Below are positions 8,721 to 19,651 of a DNA stretch of 64,000 bases, one piece after another (within the stretch, counting starts at the first letter, position 1; the number at the start of each line of letters is the position of its first letter). The translations under genes were made by a program, and so were the position numbers. The notes below the pieces were generated by a model. That model had not been told where the DNA came from. It made no database searches and worked only from the letters and a program-made list of their open reading frames with translations. The stretch is from Posidonia oceanica (taxonomy: Eukaryota > Streptophyta > Magnoliopsida > Alismatales > Posidoniaceae), in contig JAZBRS010000049.1 of the NCBI GenBank assembly GCA_037176725.1, positions 14,960,001 through 15,024,000 of the forward strand. Reading direction: 5' to 3'.

Positions 8721-11700
8721 TGTAGCGATCCCAAAATTCGGATCGTCCATGCATGATGTCAAAGCTCGCGTGCACCGATCAGAACTAGGTTCATTATTAG
8801 TGGGTGGTCCGAGGAGGAAGCTTGACTCAAAACACCGAAAACAGGGATGCAAAGCCAAAGGGAAAAAGAAAGAAAGGACAAAAGGGAGTCGCCACCAAGT
8901 CTATTATTGGGAAGACGAGGAAAACCAAGGAAAAACATAGAAAACAAGCAAATGAATGCAATGTGATACAGAAAGGATGACTCGTGCCAAAGACGAGGGC
9001 AAAATGGTCACTGCGGGCTAGAGAAAGGGTAAGGACTCCTGTTACGTGCGGAGAAGGTGTTACGCACCCCCGACACGCCTGAGAAGTCAGTCTTTCTAGG
9101 CTAACTCGCTCGCATATGCCGAATATCGGCAATCGCTTGCCTTTGCTATACACCCGTAGGCGATAGATGCCATGCTATGCTATATATGCTTTAACTGCTT
9201 AAAGTGCCTAAATGCCATGTATGGAAATTAAATGTGCTGTCTATGCGCTCAGCAGCGCTGCCAGTGTTCCGAATCAGGCGGATCTTGGTTCGTAAGAACT
9301 CCAAGCAGCAAGCATCACTGCCCTAATGCAAATGCAGGCGATAAAGTAAAACTGCGAGGAAGATCATACAATGCAAGCGACATGCAAGGGAAAGCAAGCA
9401 AAGTGGGTGCGAGGCTAAAACCACAAGAAAGCGTGCAAGGCGAGGTGCAAAACATAAACTAGGGTCCCGACAACATGCATGGGTGTCGTAGGCATGTACC
9501 GGGACCAGCGAACTGCAATGGGCAGCGATCAAAACGGATGCGGCGCTTAAAACAAAGGAGCAGCTTACTGCAAGTGTTGGACGTAGCCACCAGCAGCGTC
9601 CAATGTTGGACGCTGGGATAGCTGGCGTCCAATACAGACAACAAGCGAAACAGCAGAAAATCATGCATATGAGTTTGGAAATCATGGGTTTGATGCAATG
9701 TAAAAACCCACGGGCAGATAGAGCATGCTGGGAAACCAAAATACAAGGCCCAGAAACCAAAAGCAAGATCCAAACGATTTTAAAACGGGCAGAGGGTGTT
9801 GGACGCTCAGAATGACAGCGTCCAATGTTGAACGCTGGGAACTGAGGCGTCCAACAACCAAGCCATGCTTTTGAAAGAAATGCATGCATGCAGGCTATAT
9901 AAATGCGATGTAAATGCTGCATGAGAGTGCATGACATGTATAACATGCAAGGTAGTCAATATAAACATCCAGAAGGAGATTCAATGGCAAGATGCAAGCA
10001 TGAATGAGGTTTAAGCTACTGCAAGGTGTTGGACGCTAGAACATACAGCATCCAACATAGGACGCTGCAGTATCCAGCGTCCAACACTCTAGAACAGACA
10101 GATGGCAAGATAGCATGCAAACTGGTAGAGCAAATATCAAGGCATGCATTCATGTTGCTGTAAACAAGCATAGGCAGGGCATGCATACAGGGATCAAACA
10201 AACATAAGAGATCAGAGCATCATGCAAAGCATTTAAATGGAAGTTACTAAGCAGAAACGTAGGACGCTGGTAACATCAGCGTCCAACGTAGGACGCTGAA
10301 TGTTCCAGCGTCCAACACATGAAGTATGCAAACCCACCTGCAAGGGGGAGCTGAGCTCAAAACGCCACTCAATCATGCATGCAAACAACTGAGAATATGC
10401 CAGATCATGACAAACCACACAAGCCAAGCATGTAATCCATAAGAAGCAAGTAAGAAAGAGGTGCAGAGAAATAAAGGGATAAAAACCCCACATATATAAA
10501 CATGCGGTTAAAGAGGAGACTAGCAAGCTTAAACATAGGTGCCATAGAGGCCAGACATCACTAGGCATGCATAGATCATAGATATAACTCAAAAATAAGC
10601 AATATGCAAGCATGGCAGCAGATGTAAGCAAGCAGGGAAGAAGGACGTTGGATGCAACAGCGTCCAATGTTGGACGCGACGCACTCCAGCGTCTAACACA
10701 GGCAAGCAGCACATTGATCTAAAGCATGAAGTACTGATCCAAGCAAGGATCAAAACAAGATATTAAGCATGATAAGGCATCAATGAACATATAAGGAAGC
10801 ATATACCACAAGCTCATAAACATGTAAATAAAGCATGGCAAGCTTGAAAGCAAAAACAGAGCAAAAGAAAATAGTGAACAGTTGGGTGTTGGACGCTGCA
10901 CTATGGCACGTCCAACGTTGGACACACCAGGCTGTGCGTCCAACAAGTCGGGAACTTTCCCAGCCAAAGAAAGTTGCCAAATCAGCCAAAAAGCTTAAAC
11001 TAACTTGCTAGGAAGCAAGAGTGGCCGACGACGAGCATGTCCATATGCTCGGTGCCGGAAATAGGTGGGTGGATTGCTCCACCCACCCCCTCCCCCTTGC
11101 GGCCGAAAAGCCAAGGCGGGGAGGGGTGTGTGTTGTGCAAAAGTGCGGGGAAACAAGCTAGTAACTTTACCACATGCATGCACGAGCTATGGGGATCGAA
11201 AGCCTACCTTGGTGCAGCTTGAAGTGGCATGTCCACTCTCGACCAGTCGGCGCGGAAGGTGGTGGCAAGCCAACTCCGGTGAGCTTCCTTGGCGTGTAGG
11301 AGGCACGAGAGGGGGAGCTGGAGGTCTGGGGGCGATCGTGGGTAATCGCTCCTGGCTCTGGTGTCGCTCAGTTCTCTCTCAAATGGGTGTGGCCGACTGA
11401 ATTGGGAGGTGAAGTTGCCGTTTTGTTCATGGGTGCATGGGTTCGAGTGTTGGGTTGCAGAGATTTTGCAGGTGTGGCAGTGGCGTGGTAGGCATTGGCA
11501 GAGGTCGCTGGGTGTGGGGAGTCCACGAGGGATGTCAGGTGGAGGCGTGGGCCTTGTCAGAAGGGCGAGAAAGTCCTGGTGGTGGTAGGAGGAGGCGGCC
11601 GAAGTCAGTGACCTGTGGTGAGAGCGGAAGAGGTGCTGGGGAGGAGAGGTTGGCTTGGCAGGGTAGTTACTCACGCTTGGAGGCTAGTGGGTGGCTGTAG

Positions 11701-12084
11701 TGGGCTGAGGGGATGGCGAGTAAGTGTGTACGGGCGGTGGAGGGGACAGGAGGTGAGCCGAAGGTGGCAGAGCAGCCGCTGCAACTCCCGGGACGTTGGA
11801 CACTAGCACAGAGCGCGTCCTACATTGGACGCTGCCCGTGCCAGCGTCCAACACGCCCAGGAGGCCAAAGGCTGAAATGGGCTTGGGCCTTGGTTTAAAA
11901 TGTTTTAAAAAAAGGTGTAAAAGGCTTAGGTTGAGTTGGGTGATGGTTTTGGGTTGGTTTAGGCATGGGATTTGGTTTTTAGGTTCAAATGGGTTAATTT
12001 GAAAAGAGAGAGCCATCCTAGAATCCAAGCAAGCTTTCCAGAGTAGTTCGCCATCTTCCAAGCAGTCAAAATGGGGTGTCAACA
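8721..12084 (-). mobile_element. 3' LTR of element C (3,364 bp)
   Basis: Bounded by TGTAGCGATCCC on the left and GGGGTGTCAACA on the right; on the minus strand it is TG...CA. It is nearly identical to 24,657-27,985. It is flanked by GAATT (8,716-8,720), matching GAATT at 27,986-27,990. Seven double hairpins lie inside. A GC-rich, exon-like part (11,200-11,860) ends at a donor-like AAG|GTAGGC (minus strand, 11,207). Relative to the other copy it has about 30 extra bases near 11,055-11,095 and several C-to-T type changes in hairpin arms (e.g. near 10,648 and 10,923). Confidence 0.93.
9576..11852. repeat. Seven interspersed double hairpins (GGACGCT...AGCGTCC) in the C LTR
   Basis: Copies at 9,576-9,633, 9,798-9,855, 10,028-10,085, 10,259-10,315, 10,641-10,697, 10,888-10,944 and 11,794-11,852. 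Each is about 58 bp and has two tandem inverted repeats of the form GTTGGACGCTgn / ncAGCGTCCAAC with short loops. The first four are spaced about 225 bp apart; sequence between them is unrelated. The same set is present in the 5' LTR, offset by about 15.9 kb (25,509 to about 27,750). Confidence 0.95.
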
Positions 12085-12098
12085 GATGCCCCTCCTTG
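12085..12098 (-). other. Polypurine tract of element C
   Basis: Minus strand CAAGGAGGGGCATC directly precedes the TGTTGACACC start of the left LTR, fixing the orientation: 5' LTR on the right, 3' LTR on the left. The same tract borders the G LTR at 60,173. Confidence 0.85.
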
Positions 12099-12950
12099 AG
12101 CGAGGTCAAGGGGACTGAGGCCGCTGCTCAGGATAGACAAGACACCCCTCCTGATGCCGGTAGGAGCGCAAAATTGCTGTAGGCCTGAGTCACTTATTCA
12201 GCAGATATGCCGAAGATCACGACTCGCCGCCGCAATGAAGATGCAAATGCAATGCTTACACTAATGTGATGCTTACACTAACGCTCATTGCGCTGTACTC
12301 CACTGGTGGAAAAAACGGATGATGCACGCACGTGGTGTGGTGGAAAAATGAATGCAACATCGCCAGGTAGTACTTCGGGAGTGCCAGACGATTTTCAGTG
12401 CCATTCACCTAGCAGTCTCGAGGTGAGGGGCAATGCAAGTGTTGAAAGTAGGATGCAGTGGATGTGCATGCGGTGGTGGGCACGTAATGCCAAGGAAACG
12501 ATCCTGGGCTGTGCACTACCGCGGGCGCCATAGTGAGCAGGCTAACTGTGCAGAGTTGCGGATGCTGAGGATGTCACCTTAAGCAATGCGCGAACTAGGG
12601 GTTCGATTTCCTAAGCACGTCATGTCCGGGAAAGCAGAATGTGGGAATTGGTGTGATGACTACAGAGGAGTAGCAGTGCAATAAGAATGCAATGTGATGC
12701 AATGTTATGCAGTGAAATGCAGGGTATAAATAGTGGAACGTCGAGCACGTGGAACCGAGAAAACGATCCCAAGGCCGTGCACTACTACGGGTGCCATCCA
12801 AAGCCGGTAAGCTGCGAAAGACTTGCGGGTGCCTAGGATGTTACCTTAGGTAATACGCAAACCAAGGGTTCGAATCCTAAGCATGCAATGTCCGTGTGAT
12901 GATGAAATGTTAATGCCATGCAACAGAATGCTATTACACTACGACGAAAG
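12099..12950 (-). other. 3' untranslated region of element C
   Basis: No coding signal. The part next to the polypurine tract (GACACCCC...GCCGGTAGGA..., ACTCGCCGCCGCAATG) is clearly related to 60,187-60,400 in element G. Further in are duplicated blocks sharing GATCCTGGGCTGTGCACTAC / GATCCCAAGGCCGTGCACTA and ATGTTACCTTAGGTAA (12,500-12,860), a roughly 270-bp direct repeat. Confidence 0.6.
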
Positions 12951-13810
12951 GGTGATAAGTTAACAGACTTATCGCCGGATAGTTAGGGAGTATCAGCCCT
13001 CTGAGGAGTTGACGGACTCATCACCGGATAGTTAGGGCTATTAGCCCGCTGAGGAGTTAACGAACTCATCACCGGATAGTTAGGGCTATCAACCCGCGAG
13101 GAGTTGACAGACTCATCACCGGATAGTTAGGGCTATCAGCCCACTAAGGAGTTAACAGACTCATCACCGGATAGTTAGGGCTATCGGCCCGAGGGGTGAC
13201 AGGCCAGCGAGTCTGTCAGGCAAGAGAGGTGGTAACAAGTGGAATGACTTATAACTACGAATGCAACGAGAATACCATACCCGAAGGTGTGGCAGAGGTC
13301 CGTAGACGCTCCCATGACAGTTGGGGATGTCAGCCCAAATGTAGATGGAGATGGGATACCATGGGGCAGCTAAATAAAGATGCCCCTGGTATCGATGAAC
13401 GATACCAGGGGACAGCCGAAGCGCCCATGGCATAAAAATGCAAGATGGAGACAAAACTAACGAGTTTGTCAGCCGAGTAGTTAGGGATACCAGCCCGAAT
13501 GCAATGAGATGGACGAAAGGGCTCATCGTGCGAAGTGCAATGCTGGTGGGGAATGCAATGGGATAATGCAAATGCAAGGTGATAGGTTAACGGACCTATC
13601 ACCGAATAATTAGGGATATCAGCCCGATGAGATGAGGGGGACGATACCACAGGGCAGCAAAAAAGATGCCCCTGGTATCAGGGATGATACAAGGGGACAG
13701 CCGAAGCGCCCCTGGCATCGATATGCAAGGATGGATGGATGGATGCGAGATGATAGGTTGACGGACCCACCGCCGAGTAGTTAGGGGTGCCAGCCCGATG
13801 CAAGGAATGA
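12950..13810. repeat. 48-bp hairpin satellite array of element C (R5)
   Basis: Five regular units (CCGGATAGTTAGGG at 12,974, 13,023, 13,071, 13,118, 13,166; period 47-49 bp) followed by scattered degenerate ones. Each unit holds two small hairpins: GATAG-TTAGGG-CTATC and a variable one such as GATAAGT / ACTTATC, GAGT / ACTC or GACAAA / TTTGTC. A 12-bp perfect hairpin CCCCTGGTATCG / CGATACCAGGGG lies at 13,383-13,411, and a near copy at 13,669-13,696. Confidence 0.85.
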
Positions 13811-14189
13811 ATGCAGGAAGATGCAGAGAAGACAGGTAACCCCCCACGGTAGGTGTGCAATGGTCTCAGAGTGGGCATGCGATGCTACGTCATGGAGTGA
13901 CGAACAAGGGACATGCCGGTCATCAAGGACCTGCCCCCGCGGTGGGTGGCAAAATTTGAAAAGCACGGGGCCTCTAAGTGAGGTAGGCAAAAGTGCTCAT
14001 CCTTGGCTCCGATTTTCGAAAACAGGGAGAAGGGAAGATAAAAATATATTACAGCATGCATGTTTTGGTGGCTTTGGACTCAAAGCAGTTGCGCTAAGAG
14101 GGTGCTTCTGCACTTTCTGACTCAGGAGACTCGATCCTCGTGCAACACCATGCCGAGTTGTGGTCGATGGCTCTCATTGACCTCCTGGT

Positions 14190-14331
14190 ATAACTGCTCA
14201 TACACCCTAATTGGTTCGGGCGTTCTTTGACCTCCTGATATCAAGGTATAGAGGCGCCTCAGGTGGGATCTCACTAACGGGCGAGAGTCCCTGCACCTTA
14301 GCTTTGCAGAGTATAGCCTTCAGCTGTAGGG
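14190..14331 (-). pseudogene. C-terminal remnant of the extra ORF in element C
   Basis: A minus-strand frame reads KVQGLSPVSEIPPEAPLY and ends in a stop. It aligns with the C-terminus of the extra ORF of element G (KVQELWPINEIPLGSPLF at about 62,340-62,400), shown directly by the sequence. The upstream portion is separated by insertion of the solo LTR at 14,332. So C once carried the same extra ORF, in sense orientation, between gag/pol and the 3' LTR. Confidence 0.6.
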
Positions 14332-16859
14332 TGTAGACACCCCATTTTGACATGCTCATTTGGTGGTTTCTCTCTCTGGTAGCTTCAAAATCCTTTTTTA
14401 AACCTTAAAAAATCCTAGAAGAACTCTAGGTTTGCACTCACCAAAATCCTAGAAAAACTCTAGGTAAATCTCTCCTAAAATCCTAGAAAAGCTCTAGGAT
14501 AGCATCTCTTAAACCCTAGGTCAGCATTTAAACCCTAGGTTAGCATAGGATACTCCCATGCATGCACAAGCCCAAGTCCTTCTCCTTCTTTTTCTTCTGA
14601 TTATCCTTTTCTCTCTCCTCATTATCCTTTTCTCTCTCCTCTTTATCCTTTCTCTCTTTCTCCTTTTTTTCCTCTCCTTCCTTCTTCTTTTCTTGTTCTC
14701 CATGGGCTCAGCCCATTTCCTCACTTCTTCCCCTTCCTTTCTTTTATTTTATTTCTATTTTTATTTTATTTTATTCCATCTTATTTGTTTTTTAATTTCC
14801 TTTTTCCCTTTCTTTCCTTCTTTCTTTCTTTCTTTCTTTCTTTTCTATTTTCCCATTTCTTTTTCTCCAAAGCCCAATCCAGCCCCCTTCCCTTTTCATT
14901 TTTATTTTCCCCTAACCAAGCCCAGCCCACCATTCCAACCTCCTTCCCTTTATTTTCTTTTTTTCTCTCCACTCAACCCAGCCAAGCCCGGCCCAAAGCT
15001 TCCCTGCCTTTTTTTCCTCTTTCATCAAATCCAGGCTCGGCCTGCGATCCCCTCCTTTTTTCCCTTCTCTTTTTTCTTCTTCCTCTTCTCCTCCCAGCTA
15101 CTGCAAACCACTTCTCACCCCCCCCCACCCCCCATGATTTCCCTCCTCTTTTGAATCCCTGACAGCAGCCGCGTCTCCACGGCACGCTTCCCCTGCCAAG
15201 CCAGCCCACAGCCCCCTCACAGCCGCGCCCCATTGGCCTGCCATAGCACACAACCACCCTCACTGCCACCCTCTTCCATTTCTCCTGTTCGTCCTTCCCC
15301 CACTCAAGTGCAACTCCTCCGAACAAAACCAGCACCTTCTTCCCCCTTCAGACCTTACCTTTCTAGAGCGTGCAATCGAGAGCAACCAGCAACTAGAGTC
15401 TCTCCTTCCTCCTCTTCCAGTGCTTCCAGTTTTCTTCCAAGCAACCTAGCCACCTAATAGCTCCCACAAATGCCCGCATTCCACTCTCCAGACCCACACC
15501 TAACGACCCAGCTTCCACTCCCCACATCAGAGCCCAGAACACAACCCAGAAACCACCCAAACACCCACAGCCTTCACACACACACAGACTTGCCATCTCC
15601 TTCAAAATTCTCAGCCCTTAGCCCACACCATCTCCTCCAGCTCTTCCATCCCACTCCCTGAGCATCCACCTTCCCAAGACATCCCTCCATCCAGCCCGAC
15701 ACACCCTGTGCATCCCCAGTTCCACCACAAACACCTATGCCCAGAACCTGCCTGAAAACCTCCAACTTCTCCACCTCACTCCAGAACAGCCTCCACCCCA
15801 ATCCGACCCTTCCTACACCTTCACAGAAGTCCCACCAACCCAGAGGGAGAGCCTCGAGCTCAAGAGAGAGCCACACCTGCAAAAAAGAGAGAAAAATTCC
15901 ACAGTCAACCCAATTCTCAAAATCCTGCTCAGTGCAACGCAACGGCCTTCTGGTTTGCTCCGGACCTCCACCGGACCTCCTAGAACTCACACCGATCCTC
16001 CCCAACAGTCAGCACCGCCCGCAGCACTGCCCCGACCTCCGCCGGCACAGCAGCAACCCATCGAGGTCGACAGACCTCCTCAGCCACCTTCACAGGTAAG
16101 TGACTTTATTTTCAAGCTCCATGCATGCTCCTTTTGCTTTCTAACTAATTAGAAATAGGATTAGAAGCCTAGCCTAGGAAGTCGTCGCCGCCACTCTACC
16201 CTTCGTCTTCAGCGCCGGCAGACCACAGCAGAAGCCTCCTGCTGCGCTCCAGGCTCTGCAGCTCTTCGAATTGCTCCCCGAGCTCTGCCAGGCCTCCAGC
16301 AGCAGCCTCCGCACGCCCGCAGCAGCTTCCTCCGTTGCTGAGCTTCGCCGGACACCTCTGCAAAATTTGCAGAGGTTGTCTAGCAGCTCCAGCCACCTCC
16401 CCGTGTCGCTCGAGCCACCGACGCGTCCACAGCAACTCCCTCCAGCTCCCCAGCACCTCCGCAGCAACTGCAGCATGCCGGAACCACCGTGCAACTGTGC
16501 TTCTTCTCCGACGACGATCTGCACCGCCGCCGCGCCTCCGACACCCGCAGCCCTCCGGATCTGCTCTCCTAGCACCGCCGAATCACCAGGAAGACGATCC
16601 GATGCCGCCCCAGCCCTTCTGCAGCCTCCTGCGACCGCCCCACCTCTGGCAAGTTTCTGCAAATCGACCTACGTCAGTAGACCGCGCTGAGCGACCTCCC
16701 ACGCCGCCAAGACCATCGCCGTGCTCCCCTATGCCAGCTCCAGCCTCTTGGGCCATCAGCTTAGCCTGCCGCTCACCGAATCGCCGCCGTGCTTCCTCCT
16801 CCTCTACTGCAGTGCTGTAGGTGTCAAAAGACACTGTAGCACTGTAGCAACTTAAATCC

Positions 16860-18300
16860 AGCTTTTATTTTTTTTATGTTAATTGTTGCATTGCATTTAG
16901 GCCCCTAGGTTTCTTTTTCTTTGCATCTAGGTCCTTGCATCAATTGCATTTCATTTAATGCATGTATTTAAACTATATTGCATTAAAATAAAGTATTGCA
17001 TGTTTCTTTATTTGCACTCAGTCCTTTTTAGCTTCTGTAACTTAAGTTTATTTGCATGCATTGCATTTAGGACCTTATATTTATTTTATGTTTGCATTTA
17101 AGTCCTGCATCAATTAAAATTATTTAAATTAGCATTTTAACTTTATTGCATTGCATCTAAGCCCACTGCTTTACTTTATTTGCACTTAAGTCCTAAAATA
17201 AATCACAGCATGCAATTAATTTAGCATTTTACATTACTGTATTGCATTTGCACCCCTACACTTTAATTTATTTGCATTTTGGTCCTAATTAAATCACAGC
17301 ATGCATTTAATTGAAAATTTTACCTTGCTGCATTGCATTTGCACCCTTAGCTTCTAATTTAATTGCATATTAGTCCTGCATCAATTAAGCATTCATTTAA
17401 CATGTATTTTTGACTTTATTGCATTGCATAAAACATCTGCAAGTTCTGAAAATTACATTTAAGTCCTGTAACATGTTTACATGTGATTTAAATGAGATTT
17501 TCTTGCCTTATTGCATTGTAAATAAGTCCCCAGAGTTTTAATATTTGCATTTAGGTCTTGTTTTGCTATAAACTGTGATTTAAATGCAAGTGTTAACCTA
17601 TTTACATTGCAATAAAGCCTAGCATGTTTTAAAAATTGCATTAAGGTCCTTCATGCTTCTAGAAGCCCTTTAATTGTATCCTTTTTAACTGCATCGCATT
17701 GCATGCTAATTTTGCACCTCATTTAACTGCATTAAGGACTTGCCTGCATCTAGAAGTCTTTTAATTGCACTTTTAAAGTTAACCTGGCATTGCATTTTAA
17801 CCCTGCATTAGGTTTTAACTACATATAAGCCCTACCTGCATCTAGAAGCCATTAAATGCCACGTTTTAACTTCATTGGCTTTGCATTTGCATCCTATATT
17901 TGCATATAAGCTCTACATGCATTAATCTTTGCATTGAGCATCATTTAGCTGCCATGTTGCATTGCAAGCATGTACAACAGTCATTTGCATTGCATATCTT
18001 AACTGTTGCAGGCTTTAATCTTTGCCATTGCATTGCACAGCATCTGGCATGCTTTCTTGCATTGTATATAGGTCTCCATGCTGCATGCATTTGCATCTCT
18101 AGCCCTGCATTGCATTTAAACCCTGTAGTTTTCTAAATTTGCACAAAGGACCCTATAGTTTTCCAAAATTGCACATAGGTCCCTGCATTTGCATCGTTGC
18201 ATGCATAGCGTCCCCTTGGCATTGCACATGGTCCCATGCATTCATTTGGGCATTGTTAGCCTTCTAACATGTAAGCCATCCAGCATTGCACGCATTTAGG
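16860..18300. repeat. Diverged about 90-bp repeats in the solo LTR
   Basis: Recurrent modules TTGCATTTAGG/TTGCATTTGCACCC followed by TTAGGTCCT(G)CAT and ATTTAATT-AGCATTT. They are the reverse complement of the repeats in LTR B (7,600-8,715 and 27,990-28,400), so the two LTRs belong to one family. No coding content. Confidence 0.7.
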
Positions 18301-18599
18301 AGCTAATTGCACTTAGACCCCTACCTAGCTCCCTTTTGCTGGCCCTTGAGCCTTCTGACTTGCAATCTGAATAACTTTTGATCGGACCGTTGGATCTTTG
18401 CAATCTAACTATTCAGGTCTTTCCGATTGAATGATCTTTCATTTAAACCAAAGTTATCTCAGATCAGGCCTCAGATTCTCAAGATAAGCCCATCTGAAGC
18501 ACTGCATAGCATCCATTGCATTCCCATTTGCATTGCATGCATCATTTTGCACACCTGTATTTGTTTTCTTCTACATTTGCATCGTTTTGCATGCATGCA

Positions 18600-18990
18600 T
18601 ATATTTTCTTCCGCATTTGCATCTGTTTTCTTCCGTATTTGTATCGTTTTGCGTGTTCGCCTTGTTTTCTTTTGCATGTTGCATCGTTTTGCGTGCTGCT
18701 TTGTTTTATTTGCATATCGCTTGCATTTTTGCATCATTTTGCGTGCTCGCCTTGTTTTCTTTTGTATTTTGCATCGTTTTGCATGCTGCTTTGTTTTATT
18801 TGCATATCGCTTGCATTTTTGCATCGTTTTGTGACTCCACCTTGTTTTCTTTTGCATGTCGCCTCGTTTTGCGTGCCGCTTTGTTTTATTTGCATATCTC
18901 CTGCATTATTGCACTGTTTTGCGTGCCTGCCTGCATTTTTTCCTGCTCTGCACCATTTTCCGCACCCACTTTCGTTTTCCCCTTGCATGT
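18600..18990. repeat. About 100-bp tandem repeats in the solo LTR
   Basis: Three to four units with CGTTTTGCGTGC, CGCCTTGTTTTCTTTTGCAT and GCTTTGTTTTATTTGCATAT. ORFs crossing this region on both strands are produced by the repeat and show no known domain. Confidence 0.8.
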
Positions 18991-19651
18991 CGCTTGCATT
19001 GCATTGTTTACCGCTATTTTGCTTTATCGCCTGCATTTGCATTTGGGTAATAATGCTTACTGCCTAGGAGTTCTCACGAACTAGGGTTCGCCCGGTTCGG
19101 AACACTAGCAGCGTTGCTGAGTACATAGCTTGCACGTTTAATTCCCTGCACGCATATTAGCACCTAGAGCACGCATTAGAGCATGCATTCAGACATTCAT
19201 TGCATTTAGGCATTGGGCAAGCATTTCCCTGCATTTGCGAGCGAGATAGCCTAAGAAAGACTGATTCTTGGATGTATTGGGGGTGCCTAACACCTTCCCC
19301 GTACGTAACAGGAGTCCTTGCCCTTTCTCTTGGCTCGCAATGACCTCTTCCTTCATCCTAGGCACGAGTCATAGCATAGCAGAGCATTGCATTGCATCGC
19401 ATCTCTTTGCATCCTCTTTGCATCCGATTTTGCATGTCTTTTCATGCATTACCCTCAGTTTTCCTTATCTCCCAATTTAATAGACATGGTGGCGACTCTG
19501 ATTTGTCTTATCATTTCTTTTTCCTCTTTTTACCAGCATTTCCGAGTCAAGTTTCCTTCCTCAGATTCCGCCGCATATAGTGAGCCTAATGTCGATCGGT
19601 GCACGTGAGCTTTGGCATCATGCATGGATTCGATATTTCAGGATTACTACA

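Larger units (their letters stand above)
14332..19651 (+). mobile_element. Solo LTR, 5.3 kb, nested in element C
   Basis: Starts TGTAGACACCCC, ends ATTACTACA, and is flanked by TAGGG (14,327-14,331) and CAGGG (19,652-19,656), a 5-bp target duplication with one mismatch. No primer-binding site or polypurine tract adjoins it, so it is a solo LTR formed by LTR-LTR recombination. Sub-regions: telomere-motif hairpins (14,400-14,540), pyrimidine tract (14,580-15,130), GC-rich exon-like part (15,150-16,095) ending in CACAG|GTAAGT, diverged GCATTTAGG-rich repeats (16,860-18,300), 100-bp repeats (18,600-18,990), conserved blocks (19,050-19,375). Confidence 0.88.

Noticed and set aside
9323..9946. 207-codon minus-strand ORF, duplicated at 25,257-25,880
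   Set aside because: It is present twice only because the two LTRs of C are copies; it crosses two double hairpins and has no recognisable domain. Coding cannot be fully excluded.
14558..15160. 198-codon hydrophobic ORF rich in L, F and S, like a membrane protein
   Set aside because: It reads through the pyrimidine tract of the solo LTR; the complementary purine tracts in B and E give lysine/glutamate ORFs of the same kind. Low complexity explains both.
15737..16820. Proline/serine-rich ORFs in the GC-rich part of the solo LTR
   Set aside because: Similar but non-homologous frames occur on both strands in LTRs B and C; no frame is kept between copies, so they look like GC-rich leader sequence rather than a gene.
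18427..19084. Overlapping ORFs of 128-183 codons on both strands with cysteine/histidine repeats
   Set aside because: They follow the 100-bp tandem repeats of the solo LTR and are absent from the homologous LTR B as continuous frames.
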